Of a stretch of 64,000 nucleotides of DNA, positions 7,966-16,485 are shown piece by piece. The stretch covers positions 1,922,001-1,986,000 of the forward strand of contig NZ_JBKBHD010000001.1 of the NCBI RefSeq assembly GCF_046297875.1, read 5' to 3'. Position 1 is the stretch's first letter. Each line of letters starts with the position of its first letter. This DNA is from Parvibaculum sp046297875 (lineage in GTDB: Bacteria > Pseudomonadota > Alphaproteobacteria > Parvibaculales > Parvibaculaceae). Both the position numbers and the translations under genes were made by a program. The notes beneath the pieces are model-generated. The model was not told the origin of the DNA. It saw only the letters and a program-made list of their open reading frames with translations, and ran no database searches.

Positions 7966-9357
7966 TTATTCCGGTGCGATCATCTTTTCGGGGCGGACGA
8001 CGGCGTCGAATTCCTCATCCGTCACATAGCCGCCGCCGACCGCCTCCTCGCGGAGGGTGGTGCCGTTCTTGTGCGCGGTCTTGGCGATCTTCGCGGCATT
8101 GTCGTAGCCGATCTTCGGCGCGAGCGCCGTGACCAGCATCAGCGAGCGTTCGAGCGCGGCCTTGATGTTGTCCTCGCGCGGCTCGATGCCGAGGACGCAA
8201 TTATCGGTGAAGCTTACCGCCGCATCGGCCATCAGCCGCACGGACTGCAGGAAGTTGTAGGCCATGACCGGGTTGAAGACGTTGAGTTCGAAATGGCCCT
8301 GGCTGCCCGCGAAGGTGAGGGCGGCGTGGTTGCCGAAAATCTGCACACAGACCTGCGTCATCGCCTCGCACTGCGTCGGGTTCACCTTGCCCGGCATGAT
8401 GGAGGAGCCGGGCTCATTTTCCGGCAGCGAGAGTTCGCCGAGGCCAGAGCGCGGGCCAGAACCGAGGAAGCGGATGTCATTCGCGATCTTGAAGAGCGAG
8501 GCCGCGACCGTGTTGATCGCACCGTGGCTGAAGACCATCGCGTCATGCGCGGCGAGCGCCTCGAACTTGTTGGGTGCGGTCTTGAATGGCAGCTTGGTGA
8601 TGGCGGCGACATTTTCCGCCACCTTCTCCGCAAAGCCGATGGGGGCATTGAGGCCGGTGCCGACGGCGGTGCCGCCCTGCGCGAGCTCCATCAGCTTCGG
8701 CAGCGTCTGTTCGATACGGGCAATGCCGTTTTCGACCTGCGCCGTGTAGCCGGAGAATTCCTGACCGAGCGTCAGCGGTGTCGCGTCCTGCGTGTGGGTG
8801 CGGCCGATCTTGATGATGTGGTTCCAGGCCTGCGCCTTGTCGTTCAGCGCATTGCGCAGCTTCTGCAGCGCGGGCAGCAGGCGATGGTGGATTTCCTCCG
8901 CACAGGCTATGTGCATGGCCGTCGGATAGGTGTCGTTCGACGACTGGCTCATGTTCACGTGATCGTTCGGATGGACGGGCTTCTTCGAACCCATCTCGCC
9001 GCCCATGATTTCGATGGCGCGGTTCGAGATCACTTCATTGGCGTTCATGTTGGACTGTGTGCCGGAGCCCGTCTGCCAGACCACGAGGGGGAAGTGTTCG
9101 TCGAGCTTGCCCTCGATCACTTCCTGCGCTGCCTGCACGATGGCCTTGCCGATTGCGGGATCGAGGCGGCCAAGCGCCATGTTTGCTTCCGCCGCGGCAC
9201 GCTTCACGATGCCGAGCGCGCGGACCACCGGAAGGGGCTGCTTTTCCCAGCCGATCCTGAAATTGCCGAGGCTGCGCTGCGCCTGCGCGCCCCAATATTT
9301 GCCGGCATCCACTTCGATGGGGCCGAATGTATCGGTTTCGGTGCGGGTCTTGGTCAT
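7966..9357 (-). CDS. fumC: fumarate hydratase class II
   Basis: 463 residues, the normal length for FumC. It catalyses fumarate + water to L-malate in the TCA cycle as a cytosolic homotetramer without an iron-sulfur cluster. Diagnostic features: the superfamily signature GSSIMPGKVNP about two thirds along, GSGTQSNMNANEV and HPNDHVNMSQSSND in the first third, and GRTHTQDATPLTLGQE in the middle, which together build the active site. The start at 9357 (MTKTRTETDTFGPIEV) fits the family; 27 upstream in-frame codons are not conserved-looking. The neighbours sspB (upstream) and the RHH gene (downstream) are co-directional. Confidence 0.97.
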   Translation of the reverse strand: MTKTRTETDTFGPIEVDAGKYWGAQAQRSLGNFRIGWEKQPLPVVRALGIVKRAAAEANMALGRLDPAIGKAIVQAAQEVIEGKLDEHFPLVVWQTGSGTQSNMNANEVISNRAIEIMGGEMGSKKPVHPNDHVNMSQSSNDTYPTAMHIACAEEIHHRLLPALQKLRNALNDKAQAWNHIIKIGRTHTQDATPLTLGQEFSGYTAQVENGIARIEQTLPKLMELAQGGTAVGTGLNAPIGFAEKVAENVAAITKLPFKTAPNKFEALAAHDAMVFSHGAINTVAASLFKIANDIRFLGSGPRSGLGELSLPENEPGSSIMPGKVNPTQCEAMTQVCVQIFGNHAALTFAGSQGHFELNVFNPVMAYNFLQSVRLMADAAVSFTDNCVLGIEPREDNIKAALERSLMLVTALAPKIGYDNAAKIAKTAHKNGTTLREEAVGGGYVTDEEFDAVVRPEKMIAPE

Positions 9358-9464
9358 GTCGCGCTCCAGAAATGCCGCCCGGCAGGGACGGAAAGTTCGA
9401 ATGGGCGCCGGTTTAGCATGTGGGGTGCGGCCCGCCAAGGCGGGCGGGAGGCACGGCCGGGGTG

Positions 9465-9944
9465 CTATTTCTTGCGGAAAGCGTCGAGGCTCACCACTTC
9501 GCCTGCGGTGCCGGCGGCAGGGGCGTCTTCGGCCGGCTTCGAGGCTTCCGTTGCCTTGTCTTCGGCGACATTTGAGCCGGCGCTGACGCCTTCCACCTGG
9601 AACTGCAGGCCGAACTGGACGCTCGGGTCAAAGAAGCCCTGAACAGCCGAGAAGGGCACGACAAGGCGCTCGGGGATCTTGTTGAAGGTCAGGTCGACCG
9701 AGAAACGCTCGTCGTTCACTTCCAGGTTCCAGAACTGGTGTTGAAGAACAATGGTTATTTCTTCGGGGTATTGCGAGCGGAGCTTTTCGGAAACTTCTAC
9801 GCCCGGCGCATCCGTGCGGAAGGAAATGTAGAAATGATGCTCGCCCGGCAGGCCCTGGTCGCGTGCGATCTTCAATGCGCGGCGGACGACGCCGCGGAGG
9901 GCGTCCTGTGCCAGCACATCATATCGCATCAGGTCTTCGGCCAA
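9465..9944 (-). CDS. sspB: ClpXP adaptor SspB, alphaproteobacterial type
   Basis: 159 residues. The core (LPGEHHFYISFRTDAPGVEV and the strand-rich EEITIVLQHQFWNLEVNDER) is the SspB fold that captures ssrA-tagged proteins and delivers them to ClpXP. A low-complexity Ala/Glu/Pro linker follows, and the extreme C-terminus VVSLDAFRKK corresponds to the ClpX-docking tail. The family match is strong, though alphaproteobacterial SspB is divergent from E. coli. The gene for its substrate tag, ssrA, lies about 5 kb away in this same window (14777-15102). Between sspB and fumC is a short GC palindrome (9430-9445) without a T-run. Confidence 0.93.
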   Translation of the reverse strand: MAEDLMRYDVLAQDALRGVVRRALKIARDQGLPGEHHFYISFRTDAPGVEVSEKLRSQYPEEITIVLQHQFWNLEVNDERFSVDLTFNKIPERLVVPFSAVQGFFDPSVQFGLQFQVEGVSAGSNVAEDKATEASKPAEDAPAAGTAGEVVSLDAFRKK

Positions 9945-10125
9945 TTTGGGCTCCCGTCGAGTTGAATTTCATTAATGAGGATTCAAGCAGCGTTTGGCCG
10001 GGAAATCCAGACGAAGGCGGCCGGGAGAGCCGCATTTCGCCCGGTTTCCGGTCTTTGTGGCGTGAACGACGCAGCCCGAACGGGCGGGCGGCGGCAAGAC
10101 CGTGCTGGCGCCGCCGCCCATTTCC

Positions 10126-11214
10126 TCAGTTCGTGGCGTAGATCCTCGCCGATGTCGCCCGGATGAAGACGCCCTGTCCGATTCCGAGTTCGCTGCCGCT
10201 ATAGAGTTCGCGCGGTACCTCCGCCTCGATGCGAGCTGCCCTGCCTTCGACGGAGAGCTCGACGGTGACGGTGGGGCCGAAGGGGCGCACGGCGCGGATG
10301 ACGGCGGGAACACCTTCCGCCCGCTCGCGCGAGACGATCTCTATTTCATGGGCGCGGACATAGGCGAGTGCCGGCCCGGAATAGTCGCCATCACCTTCGA
10401 GCGGGAAGGCGCTGCCCAGCACATCCGCCTCACCGTCCTTCGCCGTCACCTCGAAGCGGGCGACGCCGCCGAGGAATTCACAGACGAAAGGTGTGGCAGG
10501 TTCGTCGTAGATTTCCGACGGTGTACCGACCTGTTCCACGCGGCCTGCGCGCATGATGACGACGCGGTCGGCGAGTTCGAGGGCTTCTTCCTGGTCGTGC
10601 GTCACGAAAACGGTGGTGAGGCCGGTTTCGGTGTGAAGTTCGCGGAGCCAGCTTCTGAGTTCCTTGCGGACCTTTGCGTCGAGCGCGCCGAAAGGTTCGT
10701 CGAGCAGCAATACGCGCGGCTCGATGGCAAGCGCGCGGGCCAGCGCCACGCGCTGGCGCTGGCCGCCGGAGATCTGGCTCGGAAAGCGCTTTTCGAGGCC
10801 GCCCAGCTGCACGAGGTCGAGCAGGCGGCGGACACGGCGCGCAATTTCTCCCGCGCGCGGGCGCTCCTCGCGCAGGCGGACGCGCAGGCCGAAGGCGACA
10901 TTGTCGAAGACTGTCATGTGCCGGAAGAGGGCATATTGCTGGAAGACGAAGCCCACGCGGCGATCGCGGAGCGAGAGCACGGTCGCATCTTCGCCGTCGA
11001 AACGGATCGTGCCTTCTTCAGTGGCGGTTAGCCCCGCAATGGCGCGCAGCAGCGTCGTCTTGCCGGAGCCCGAGGGGCCGAGCAGCGCCAGCAATTCGCC
11101 GGGCTTCACGGTGAGCGAGACATTCTCCAGCGCGGCGAAACTCCCGTAGGACTTGCCCAGCTCCTCGATTTCGATCCTGACCGGCGTGTGCCGGCGTGCT
11201 TCATTCAGTTGCAC
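10126..11214 (-). CDS. cysA: sulfate/thiosulfate ABC importer ATP-binding protein
   Basis: 362 residues from a GTG at 11214, chosen because it lies 13 bp after the cysW stop with AAAGGGG about eight bases upstream; the frame runs further upstream but overlaps cysW. Motifs: Walker A GPSGSGKTT near 46-54, signature ISGGQRQRVALARAL, Walker B RVLLLDEPFGALD, switch histidine TVFVTHDQEEALE, and a C-terminal TOBE-type region (VRAHEIEIVSRE and after). This is the energy-coupling subunit of the sulfate uptake system, dimeric on the cytoplasmic face of CysT-CysW. It is the last gene of the operon. The D-loop and DEPFGALD sequence are characteristic of the MalK/CysA branch. Confidence 0.95.
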   Translation of the reverse strand: MQLNEARRHTPVRIEIEELGKSYGSFAALENVSLTVKPGELLALLGPSGSGKTTLLRAIAGLTATEEGTIRFDGEDATVLSLRDRRVGFVFQQYALFRHMTVFDNVAFGLRVRLREERPRAGEIARRVRRLLDLVQLGGLEKRFPSQISGGQRQRVALARALAIEPRVLLLDEPFGALDAKVRKELRSWLRELHTETGLTTVFVTHDQEEALELADRVVIMRAGRVEQVGTPSEIYDEPATPFVCEFLGGVARFEVTAKDGEADVLGSAFPLEGDGDYSGPALAYVRAHEIEIVSRERAEGVPAVIRAVRPFGPTVTVELSVEGRAARIEAEVPRELYSGSELGIGQGVFIRATSARIYATN

Positions 11215-11227
11215 GATGCCAGCCCCT

Positions 11228-12142
11228 TTAATGACTGCCGCCGGTCGCGGCAATTTCACCACTGTACCGCCATTCGAGGATGGATTTGAGGACGAGGGTG
11301 ACGAGGGCGAGGAATGCCAGGAGAGAGGCAACCGCAAAGGCGGCAACGAAATTGTATTCATTGTAGAGGATCTCCACATGAAGCGGCATGATGCTGGTCT
11401 TGCCGCGGATATGTCCTGAAACAACAGAGACGGCGCCAAACTCACCCATGGCGCGTGCATTGCAAAGCAAAACGCCATAGAGCAGCGCCCATTTGATGTT
11501 GGGCAACGTCACTCGGAAGAAAGTCTGAATGCCCGTTGCGCCGAGTGAGAGAGCGGCTTCCTCGTCGCCCCTGCCTTGCTGTTCCATCAGCGGAATGAGC
11601 TGACGGGCAACAAAGGGAAAGGTGACGAAGATAGTGGCGAGCACGATGCCCGGCACGGCGAAGACGATCTGGTAACCATTCGCAATCAACCAAGGGCCGA
11701 TGAAGCCGTAGGAGCCGAAGAGCAGGATATAGACGAGGCCGGAGATCACCGGCGACACCGAGAAAGGCAGGTCGATCAGCGTGATCAGGAAGGACTTACC
11801 CTTGAACTCGAATTTCGCGATCGACCAAGACGCGACAAGACCGAAAACGAGATTGGCAGGGACTGAAATCGCAGCGACGAAAAGAGTCAGGCGAATGGCG
11901 GAAAGCGCATCCGGCTCCACCAGCGCGGCGAAGAAAGGTTCCGTGCCGCGGCGAAAGGCCTCGAAGAAGACGGCCGCAAGCGGCAGGAAGATCATTGCAA
12001 CGATGAAGGCGAGGCCGATTGCGATCAGCGTGAACTTCACGAGCGGCGTTTCGGTGACCGGCGTGCGGAAGAATGGCCGCGGCGCAGGCGACGGGCGCGA
12101 GGGAATGCGCGAGGCGTCGATAGCGAGAGGATCGTAGGACAT
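11228..12142 (-). CDS. cysW: sulfate ABC importer permease CysW
   Basis: 304 residues, six predicted membrane segments from about residue 35 to 290. The binding-protein-dependent transport loop is present (EEAALSLGATGIQTFFRVTL), which docks onto CysA. The start at 12142 (MSYDPL) follows a strong AGGAGG; an upstream ATG overlaps cysT. CysW pairs with CysT to form the channel for sulfate/thiosulfate. The longer N-terminal cytoplasmic stretch with Pro/Arg (SRIPSRPSPAPRP) is common in alphaproteobacterial CysW. It lies 11 bp downstream of cysT and 13 bp upstream of cysA, so it is part of one operon. Confidence 0.95.
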   Translation of the reverse strand: MSYDPLAIDASRIPSRPSPAPRPFFRTPVTETPLVKFTLIAIGLAFIVAMIFLPLAAVFFEAFRRGTEPFFAALVEPDALSAIRLTLFVAAISVPANLVFGLVASWSIAKFEFKGKSFLITLIDLPFSVSPVISGLVYILLFGSYGFIGPWLIANGYQIVFAVPGIVLATIFVTFPFVARQLIPLMEQQGRGDEEAALSLGATGIQTFFRVTLPNIKWALLYGVLLCNARAMGEFGAVSVVSGHIRGKTSIMPLHVEILYNEYNFVAAFAVASLLAFLALVTLVLKSILEWRYSGEIAATGGSH

Positions 12143-12153
12143 GAAAAACCTCC

Positions 12154-13005
12154 TCAAGCCTGAATGCCGGTGCGGCGGCGGTTCCACGCCTGCAGCAGAT
12201 TGATGAGAAGCAGCAGCACGAAGGAGATCACCAGCATGATGGCGGCGATTGCCGTTGCGCCCGCATAGTTGAACTCCTCCAGCCGGATCACGATCAGGAG
12301 CGGCGCGATTTCCGAGACATAGGGAATGTTGCCTGCGATGAAGATGACCGAGCCGTATTCGCCGACGCCGCGCGCAAAGGCGAGCGCAAAGCCTGTGAGC
12401 AGCGAGGGCAGAAGCGCGGGCAGGATCACTTTCACGGCAGTCTGAAGCCGCGTTGCGCCCAGCGTGGCGGAAGCTTCTTCGAGTTCCTTGTCAAAATCGG
12501 CGAGCACAGGCTGCACGGAGCGCACGACGAAGGGCAGGCCGATGAAGATGAGTGCGACAATGATGCCGAGTGGCGTATAGGCAACCTTGATGCCGAGCGG
12601 CACGAGCCAGCTGCCGAGCCAGCCATTCGGTGCATAAAGCGCGGTGAAGGCGAGGCCCGCCACCGCCGTCGGCAGGGCGAAGGGAAGGTCGATCGCCGCA
12701 TCGAAAAGGCGTTTGCCCGGAAAGTCGTAGCGCACCAGCACCCAGGCGGCGAGAAAACCGAAGACGACATTCACGCCGGCGGCGATGAGGGCCGCGCCGA
12801 AGGAAAGTTTCAGCGCAGCGACAGTGCGCGGGTCGAGCGCCAGCCTCCAGAACTCTTCCCAGCCGAGCCCCGCCGATTTGATGAACACGCCTGCAAGCGG
12901 GATCAGAATAACGAGGCTCAGCCAGGTGAGGGTGAGGCCCATCGTAATCCCCCAGCCCGGCAGGACGGAAGGCGCCGGGCGAAGCGATTTGGCAAAGGTG
13001 TTCAT
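12154..13005 (-). CDS. cysT: sulfate ABC importer permease CysT (CysU)
   Basis: 283 residues with about six membrane segments. The permease docking loop ELEEASATLGATRLQTAVKV is in the usual position near two thirds of the protein. The start at 13005 (MNTFAKSL) is preceded by a purine-rich stretch; the frame continues upstream through a charged, non-membrane stretch overlapping sbp, which I rejected. CysT forms the inner-membrane channel with CysW; both are fed by the periplasmic sulfate-binding protein encoded just upstream (26 bp). The gene order sbp-cysT-cysW-cysA is the canonical one. Confidence 0.95.
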   Translation of the reverse strand: MNTFAKSLRPAPSVLPGWGITMGLTLTWLSLVILIPLAGVFIKSAGLGWEEFWRLALDPRTVAALKLSFGAALIAAGVNVVFGFLAAWVLVRYDFPGKRLFDAAIDLPFALPTAVAGLAFTALYAPNGWLGSWLVPLGIKVAYTPLGIIVALIFIGLPFVVRSVQPVLADFDKELEEASATLGATRLQTAVKVILPALLPSLLTGFALAFARGVGEYGSVIFIAGNIPYVSEIAPLLIVIRLEEFNYAGATAIAAIMLVISFVLLLLINLLQAWNRRRTGIQA

Positions 13006-13031
13006 CTGGGTTGCTCCGCCGTCGGATTGGT

Positions 13032-14057
13032 TTAGCGCCGGCCCGGCCGGTAAATCTGGTCGAACACGCCGCCGTCGCCGAAATGCTCGGGCTGCGCCTT
13101 CACCCAACCGCCGAAGGTGCCATCGACGGTGAAGAGCTTGACGCTCACGAAGCGCTCCGCATCTTCCTTCGCGGCATGCTCCGGATGTCGCGGGCGGTAA
13201 TAATGTTTGGCCGCAAGGCGCTGGCCTTCGGGCGAGTAGAGATATTCGAGATAGGCTTCCGCCAGCTTGCGCGTGCCCTTGCGGTCGGCATTCGCATCGA
13301 CGACCGTCACAGGCGGCTCGGCGAGAATGGAAATCGAGGGAACGACGATCTCGAACTGGCCGGGAAATTCCTTCTGGGCGAGGAATGCCTCGTTCTCCCA
13401 GGAGATGAAGACATCGCCGATGCCGCGCTGTACGAAGGTGGTCAGCGAGCCGCGGGCGCCCGTGTCGAGCACGGGCACGTTCCTGTAGATCTGGCCGACG
13501 AATTCGCGCGCCTTGGCGTCGTCACCGCCATTTTTCTCAAGCGCATAGGCATAGGCCGCAAGATAGTTCCAGCGCGCGCCGCCGGAGGTTTTCGGGTTCG
13601 GCGTGATGACCTGGATGCCCGGCTTTGCGAGATCGCTCCAGTCCTTGATCGCCTTCGGGTTGCCCTTGCGAACTAGGAGAACGATGGTCGAGGTGTAGGG
13701 CGAGGAATTGTCCGGGAGACGCGTCTGCCAGTCCTTCGGCAGGAGACCGGAATTCGCGACTTCATCGATGTCGCCGGCCAGCGCCAGCGTCAGCACATCT
13801 GCCTGCAACCCGTCGATCACCGCGCGGGCCTGCTTGCCCGAGCCGCCGTGGGACTGTTCGAAGGTTACGGTCTCGCCGGTTTCCTTCTTCCAGTGCGCGG
13901 CGAAAGCATCGTTGTAGTCGCGATAGAACTCGCGTGTCGGGTCGTAGGACACGTTGACGATGGCTGTTTGGGCATTGACCTCGAAGGTCGTGCCGAGAAG
14001 GAGGGCAAGTCCGCCCAGAAGCAGCGCGGAGCGCCGGGTCAAATTGGTAAAGGTCAT
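13032..14057 (-). CDS. sbp: periplasmic sulfate-binding protein
   Basis: 341 residues. The N-terminus TNLTRRSALLLGGLALLL carries a twin-arginine before the hydrophobic segment and ends in VNAQ, so export by Tat as well as Sec is possible. The mature part begins IVNVSYDPTREFYRDYN and has FEQSHGGSGKQARAV and GLQADVLTLALAGD, hallmark motifs of Sbp/CysP ligand binding. It captures sulfate in the periplasm and hands it to CysT/CysW. The start ATG at 14057 has GGAG six bases upstream. A short palindrome (14076-14090) lies just upstream, and an Rrf2 regulator gene is next. Sbp versus thiosulfate-preferring CysP cannot be decided from sequence alone. Confidence 0.94.
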   Translation of the reverse strand: MTFTNLTRRSALLLGGLALLLGTTFEVNAQTAIVNVSYDPTREFYRDYNDAFAAHWKKETGETVTFEQSHGGSGKQARAVIDGLQADVLTLALAGDIDEVANSGLLPKDWQTRLPDNSSPYTSTIVLLVRKGNPKAIKDWSDLAKPGIQVITPNPKTSGGARWNYLAAYAYALEKNGGDDAKAREFVGQIYRNVPVLDTGARGSLTTFVQRGIGDVFISWENEAFLAQKEFPGQFEIVVPSISILAEPPVTVVDANADRKGTRKLAEAYLEYLYSPEGQRLAAKHYYRPRHPEHAAKEDAERFVSVKLFTVDGTFGGWVKAQPEHFGDGGVFDQIYRPGRR

Positions 14058-14075
14058 GTCAGTCTCCGTTATACC

Positions 14076-14090
14076 TTTTGTCGATCAAAA
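14076..14090. promoter_or_regulatory. candidate operator upstream of the sulfate operon
   Basis: TTTTG-TCGAT-CAAAA, five-base perfect arms around a five-base spacer, 19 bp upstream of the sbp start codon and inside an AT-rich gap. Its position suits control of the sbp-cysTWA operon, perhaps by the adjacent Rrf2-family protein. A second imperfect dyad, TACC-n6-GGTA (about 14579-14592), lies just upstream of the Rrf2 start. Assignment is tentative. Confidence 0.35.
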
Positions 14091-14124
14091 TAGTAGTGTT
14101 TAAGGTCAAAATTTTTTCCCAGTC

Positions 14125-14571
14125 TCAGGCGCCGATTGCCGCTTTCAGTCCGGCAGCGTCCGATCCGGTTGCGTCGGCAAGCGTCATCCCGTCGAGGATT
14201 GCGGCCGCCGCGTCTCGGACTTCCCGCATCGTCTTTCGGACGGCGCAGGCCTTTTCGTCCCGGCAGTCGGCGCAGCGCCGGTAGCCGGTCAGGCTCGCAC
14301 AGGGAATAGGCGCCAATGGCCCATCCATGATGCGAATGATCTGGCCGAAGGTAATCGTATCGGCCGGTTTCGCGAGCGCATATCCGCCCAGCTTGCCGCG
14401 CTGGCTGCGAACGAGGCCGTTCTTGCGCAGCTCAAGCAGGATCAGCTCCAGAAACTTCCGGGGCACGTTCTGCCGTTCCGCTATGTCCGCTGCCTGCAGC
14501 AATTCACCCTCATCCTGGGTTGCGAGCGCGATCATTGCCTTCAGCGCATATTTGGCTTTCTGCGACAACAT
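14125..14571 (-). CDS. Rrf2-family transcriptional regulator
   Basis: 148 residues. The N-terminal winged helix (MLSQKAKYALKAMIALATQD, then the NVPRKFLELILLELRKNGLV recognition region and RSQRGKLGGYALAKP wing) is typical of the Rrf2/IscR/CymR family. The C-terminal half holds four cysteines in the pattern C-x8-C-x2-C-x5-C within about 20 residues. That differs from IscR spacing but suggests an Fe-S cluster or redox-sensitive thiols. It is the first gene of a leftward run with the sulfate transporter, so I infer control of sulfur uptake or cysteine status, as for CymR-like regulators. Gap to sbp is 67 bp. Confidence 0.9.
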   Translation of the reverse strand: MLSQKAKYALKAMIALATQDEGELLQAADIAERQNVPRKFLELILLELRKNGLVRSQRGKLGGYALAKPADTITFGQIIRIMDGPLAPIPCASLTGYRRCADCRDEKACAVRKTMREVRDAAAAILDGMTLADATGSDAAGLKAAIGA

Positions 14572-14776
14572 TCTCTATCTACCGAGTAGGGTATGAAGGA
14601 GGTGGGGGCTCGTCAAGCGAAATTCCACAGAAATTTACTCACTTGAGTTTAAATAACGTTTCACAAGTGTGCTTTATGCATGGCCAAGCTGCCGCTTGGA
14701 GCATAGGCGGATTCGCGCGGCAAGGGGCGGCGTCGCAGAGACTGCGAGCCGGAGGAGGAAAAATCAAAGGGGAGGG

Positions 14777-15102
14777 AAAAGGTGCAGGTTTCTGTTGCCA
14801 GGTACCTGCGAACCCCGCCTTACCCGGCTAAAGGCAAGGACTTCAATCGAGGTTGTCGCACTGCTTACGCAGCGAGACGCGCCTCAGCATAGTTGTCGTT
14901 GGCAACTATAAAACGGCCCGATGACGGCGGAACCATGCCGGGCAAAAAGACTGTCTTTACACCCTCGTCGATCCTGTTTCGCCCCCAGGAAACCCTGCCG
15001 CGACAGGGAGGAATCTGGTGGAGGCGCCGGGTACTGCCCCCGGGTCCGAATGGTTTATTGCACAATCCGTTTATCGCCATAGCCGGACGGAGAACCGCCA
15101 GC
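14777..15102 (-). ncRNA. ssrA: permuted two-piece tmRNA
   Basis: Read leftward. The acceptor half comes first: T-stem CCGGG/CCCGG around loop GGCAGTA, acceptor strand CGCCTCC, and encoded ACCA ending at 15016. After an intervening segment of about 29 bases, the coding half begins at 14986 with GGGGGCG, which pairs with CGCCTCC over all seven positions (one G-U). The resume codon and tag follow at 14903. A terminal hairpin (GCAGGT/ACCTGC) then TTTT closes the gene near 14777. TATATT at 15114-15109 is a plausible -10 box, setting the 5' end near 15102. The gene-order permutation is known for alphaproteobacterial tmRNA. It rescues stalled ribosomes; tagged proteins go to ClpXP via SspB. Confidence 0.93.
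14865..14903 (-). other. tmRNA proteolysis-tag reading frame
   Basis: The resume codon GCC follows TATAGTT and opens a 12-codon frame encoding ANDNYAEARLAA, then TAA. It ends in the LAA degron recognised by ClpX, and AND/N is the start recognised by SspB. The sequence matches the tag type I know from rhizobial tmRNAs, which fixes both the identity and strand of the surrounding RNA gene. Confidence 0.95.
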
Positions 15103-15149
15103 ACCCTCAATATAGGGCGTACCGGCAGGAATTAAAGCCCTATCGGCAT

Positions 15150-16316
15150 TCAACCGGCAGGCAGGTTTTCCCGGAACAGACGGATGACATTGTCGCCCAT
15201 CACCTTGAAGATTTCCTCCTCGGTGAAATCCGCCTTGCGCATCTCCTCCGTCAGCACGGCGATTTCCGATGTGTCGAAATCGGTGCGGACGGCGCCGTCG
15301 TAATCCGAACCGAGGCCGACGTGATCCACGCCCAGCAGATCGATCGCATAACGGATGGTGCGTACCACGTTGGCCGGGCTTGAATCGCAGATCGCACCGG
15401 GCCAATAGCCGATGCCGATGATGCCGCCCTTTTCGGCGATGCGTTTTGCAAGGTCGTCCTCGATGTTGCGCGGGCTGTCGCAGGCGCCGCGAAGCCCGGT
15501 GTGGGAAAGGACGATCGGTTTGGTGGCAATCGCCAGCACATCTTCCACGACGGCGGGCGAGGAATGGGCGACGTCGACGGTGATGCCGAAGCGTTCCATT
15601 TCGCGGAGTGCTTCCTTGCCGAAGTCGCTCAGGCCCTCGCCGGTGGTGCCGTGAAACGAGCCGCCGAGTTCATTGTCGAAGAAATGATGGAGGCCCATCA
15701 GCCGGTAGCCCGCGGCATGGAGCCGCTCGACATTGGCAATCTCGCCTTCGAGCGGGTGCGACCCTTCGATGCCGAGAAGACCACCGATCTGTCGCGAACC
15801 CTCTTCGCGGGAGGCGAGAAGCGCATCGAGATCGGCGCGGCTGCGGATGATGCGCAGCGTTTCCGGCGCGCGGCGTTCCGCATCTTCGAGTTTCCAGGCC
15901 TGATAGAGCGCGCGTTCGAGCAGGCTGTCCCAGGTGCGCGCTGGCCAGCGCTGCGCCATCAGAAGCCAGGGCAGTACGTCGGAGCCCGCCTCATTGCTCT
16001 CGTAGTTCTGGCCGAAGGGCACCTTGGTGACGGCGGTGAAGACCTGCAGCGCCACATTGCCTTCGTCGAGACGGGGCAGGTCGACATGCCCGCGCGAGGC
16101 GCGTTTCAGCGGGTCGCGCGCCCAGAGCAGCGTGTCGGCATGGAGATCGGCGATGACGAGGCGCTGGTGGAGGGCGCGGGTTTCCTCGCTGATTTCGTAA
16201 GGCTCATGCGGGGTAACGCGGTTGATCTGGCCCTCGACGAAGCCGGGCAGCAAGGCGAGGGCGAGAATCACCACGAGAACGAGGAAGATGGCGAGGCCGA
16301 TCAGGAAGCGTTTCAT
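15150..16316 (-). CDS. membrane dipeptidase (peptidase M19) with N-terminal anchor
   Basis: 388 residues. The first 25 residues are one long hydrophobic segment (FLIGLAIFLVLVVILALALL), so the enzyme is probably anchored facing the periplasm. Zinc-ligand motifs of the renal dipeptidase family are in order: HADT (H59, D61), GIEGSHPLEG with the bridging Glu, VDVAHSS, LSHTGLRG and GLGSDYDGA. Members hydrolyse dipeptides, often with a D-residue at one side. The gene is convergent neither with thyA nor ssrA: thyA diverges to the right, and ssrA lies downstream on the same strand. Length agrees with the family. The physiological substrate is unknown. Confidence 0.92.
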   Translation of the reverse strand: MKRFLIGLAIFLVLVVILALALLPGFVEGQINRVTPHEPYEISEETRALHQRLVIADLHADTLLWARDPLKRASRGHVDLPRLDEGNVALQVFTAVTKVPFGQNYESNEAGSDVLPWLLMAQRWPARTWDSLLERALYQAWKLEDAERRAPETLRIIRSRADLDALLASREEGSRQIGGLLGIEGSHPLEGEIANVERLHAAGYRLMGLHHFFDNELGGSFHGTTGEGLSDFGKEALREMERFGITVDVAHSSPAVVEDVLAIATKPIVLSHTGLRGACDSPRNIEDDLAKRIAEKGGIIGIGYWPGAICDSSPANVVRTIRYAIDLLGVDHVGLGSDYDGAVRTDFDTSEIAVLTEEMRKADFTEEEIFKVMGDNVIRLFRENLPAG

Positions 16317-16485
16317 GGCGTTTCATCCGGTCATGTCTCTTGTTGAGGGCATTCTGGCGCGGGTGGCGGCAAGCCGCCAGTTTTTCCCCTGTGGATAAGT
16401 GACTGCTCCGGCATTTTGCGGCGGCGGTGGCAAGGCAGGGCAGCTTCGCGCTAGACTGATATCATTCGAATCTCAGGGCAGACCC

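Noticed and set aside
7762..9642. Long frame antisense to fumC and the RHH gene
   Set aside because: fumC on the opposite strand is unequivocal; the antisense product has shadow-like composition.
14893..15135. Plus-strand open frames over the tmRNA gene
   Set aside because: The minus-strand tmRNA structure and tag explain the region better.
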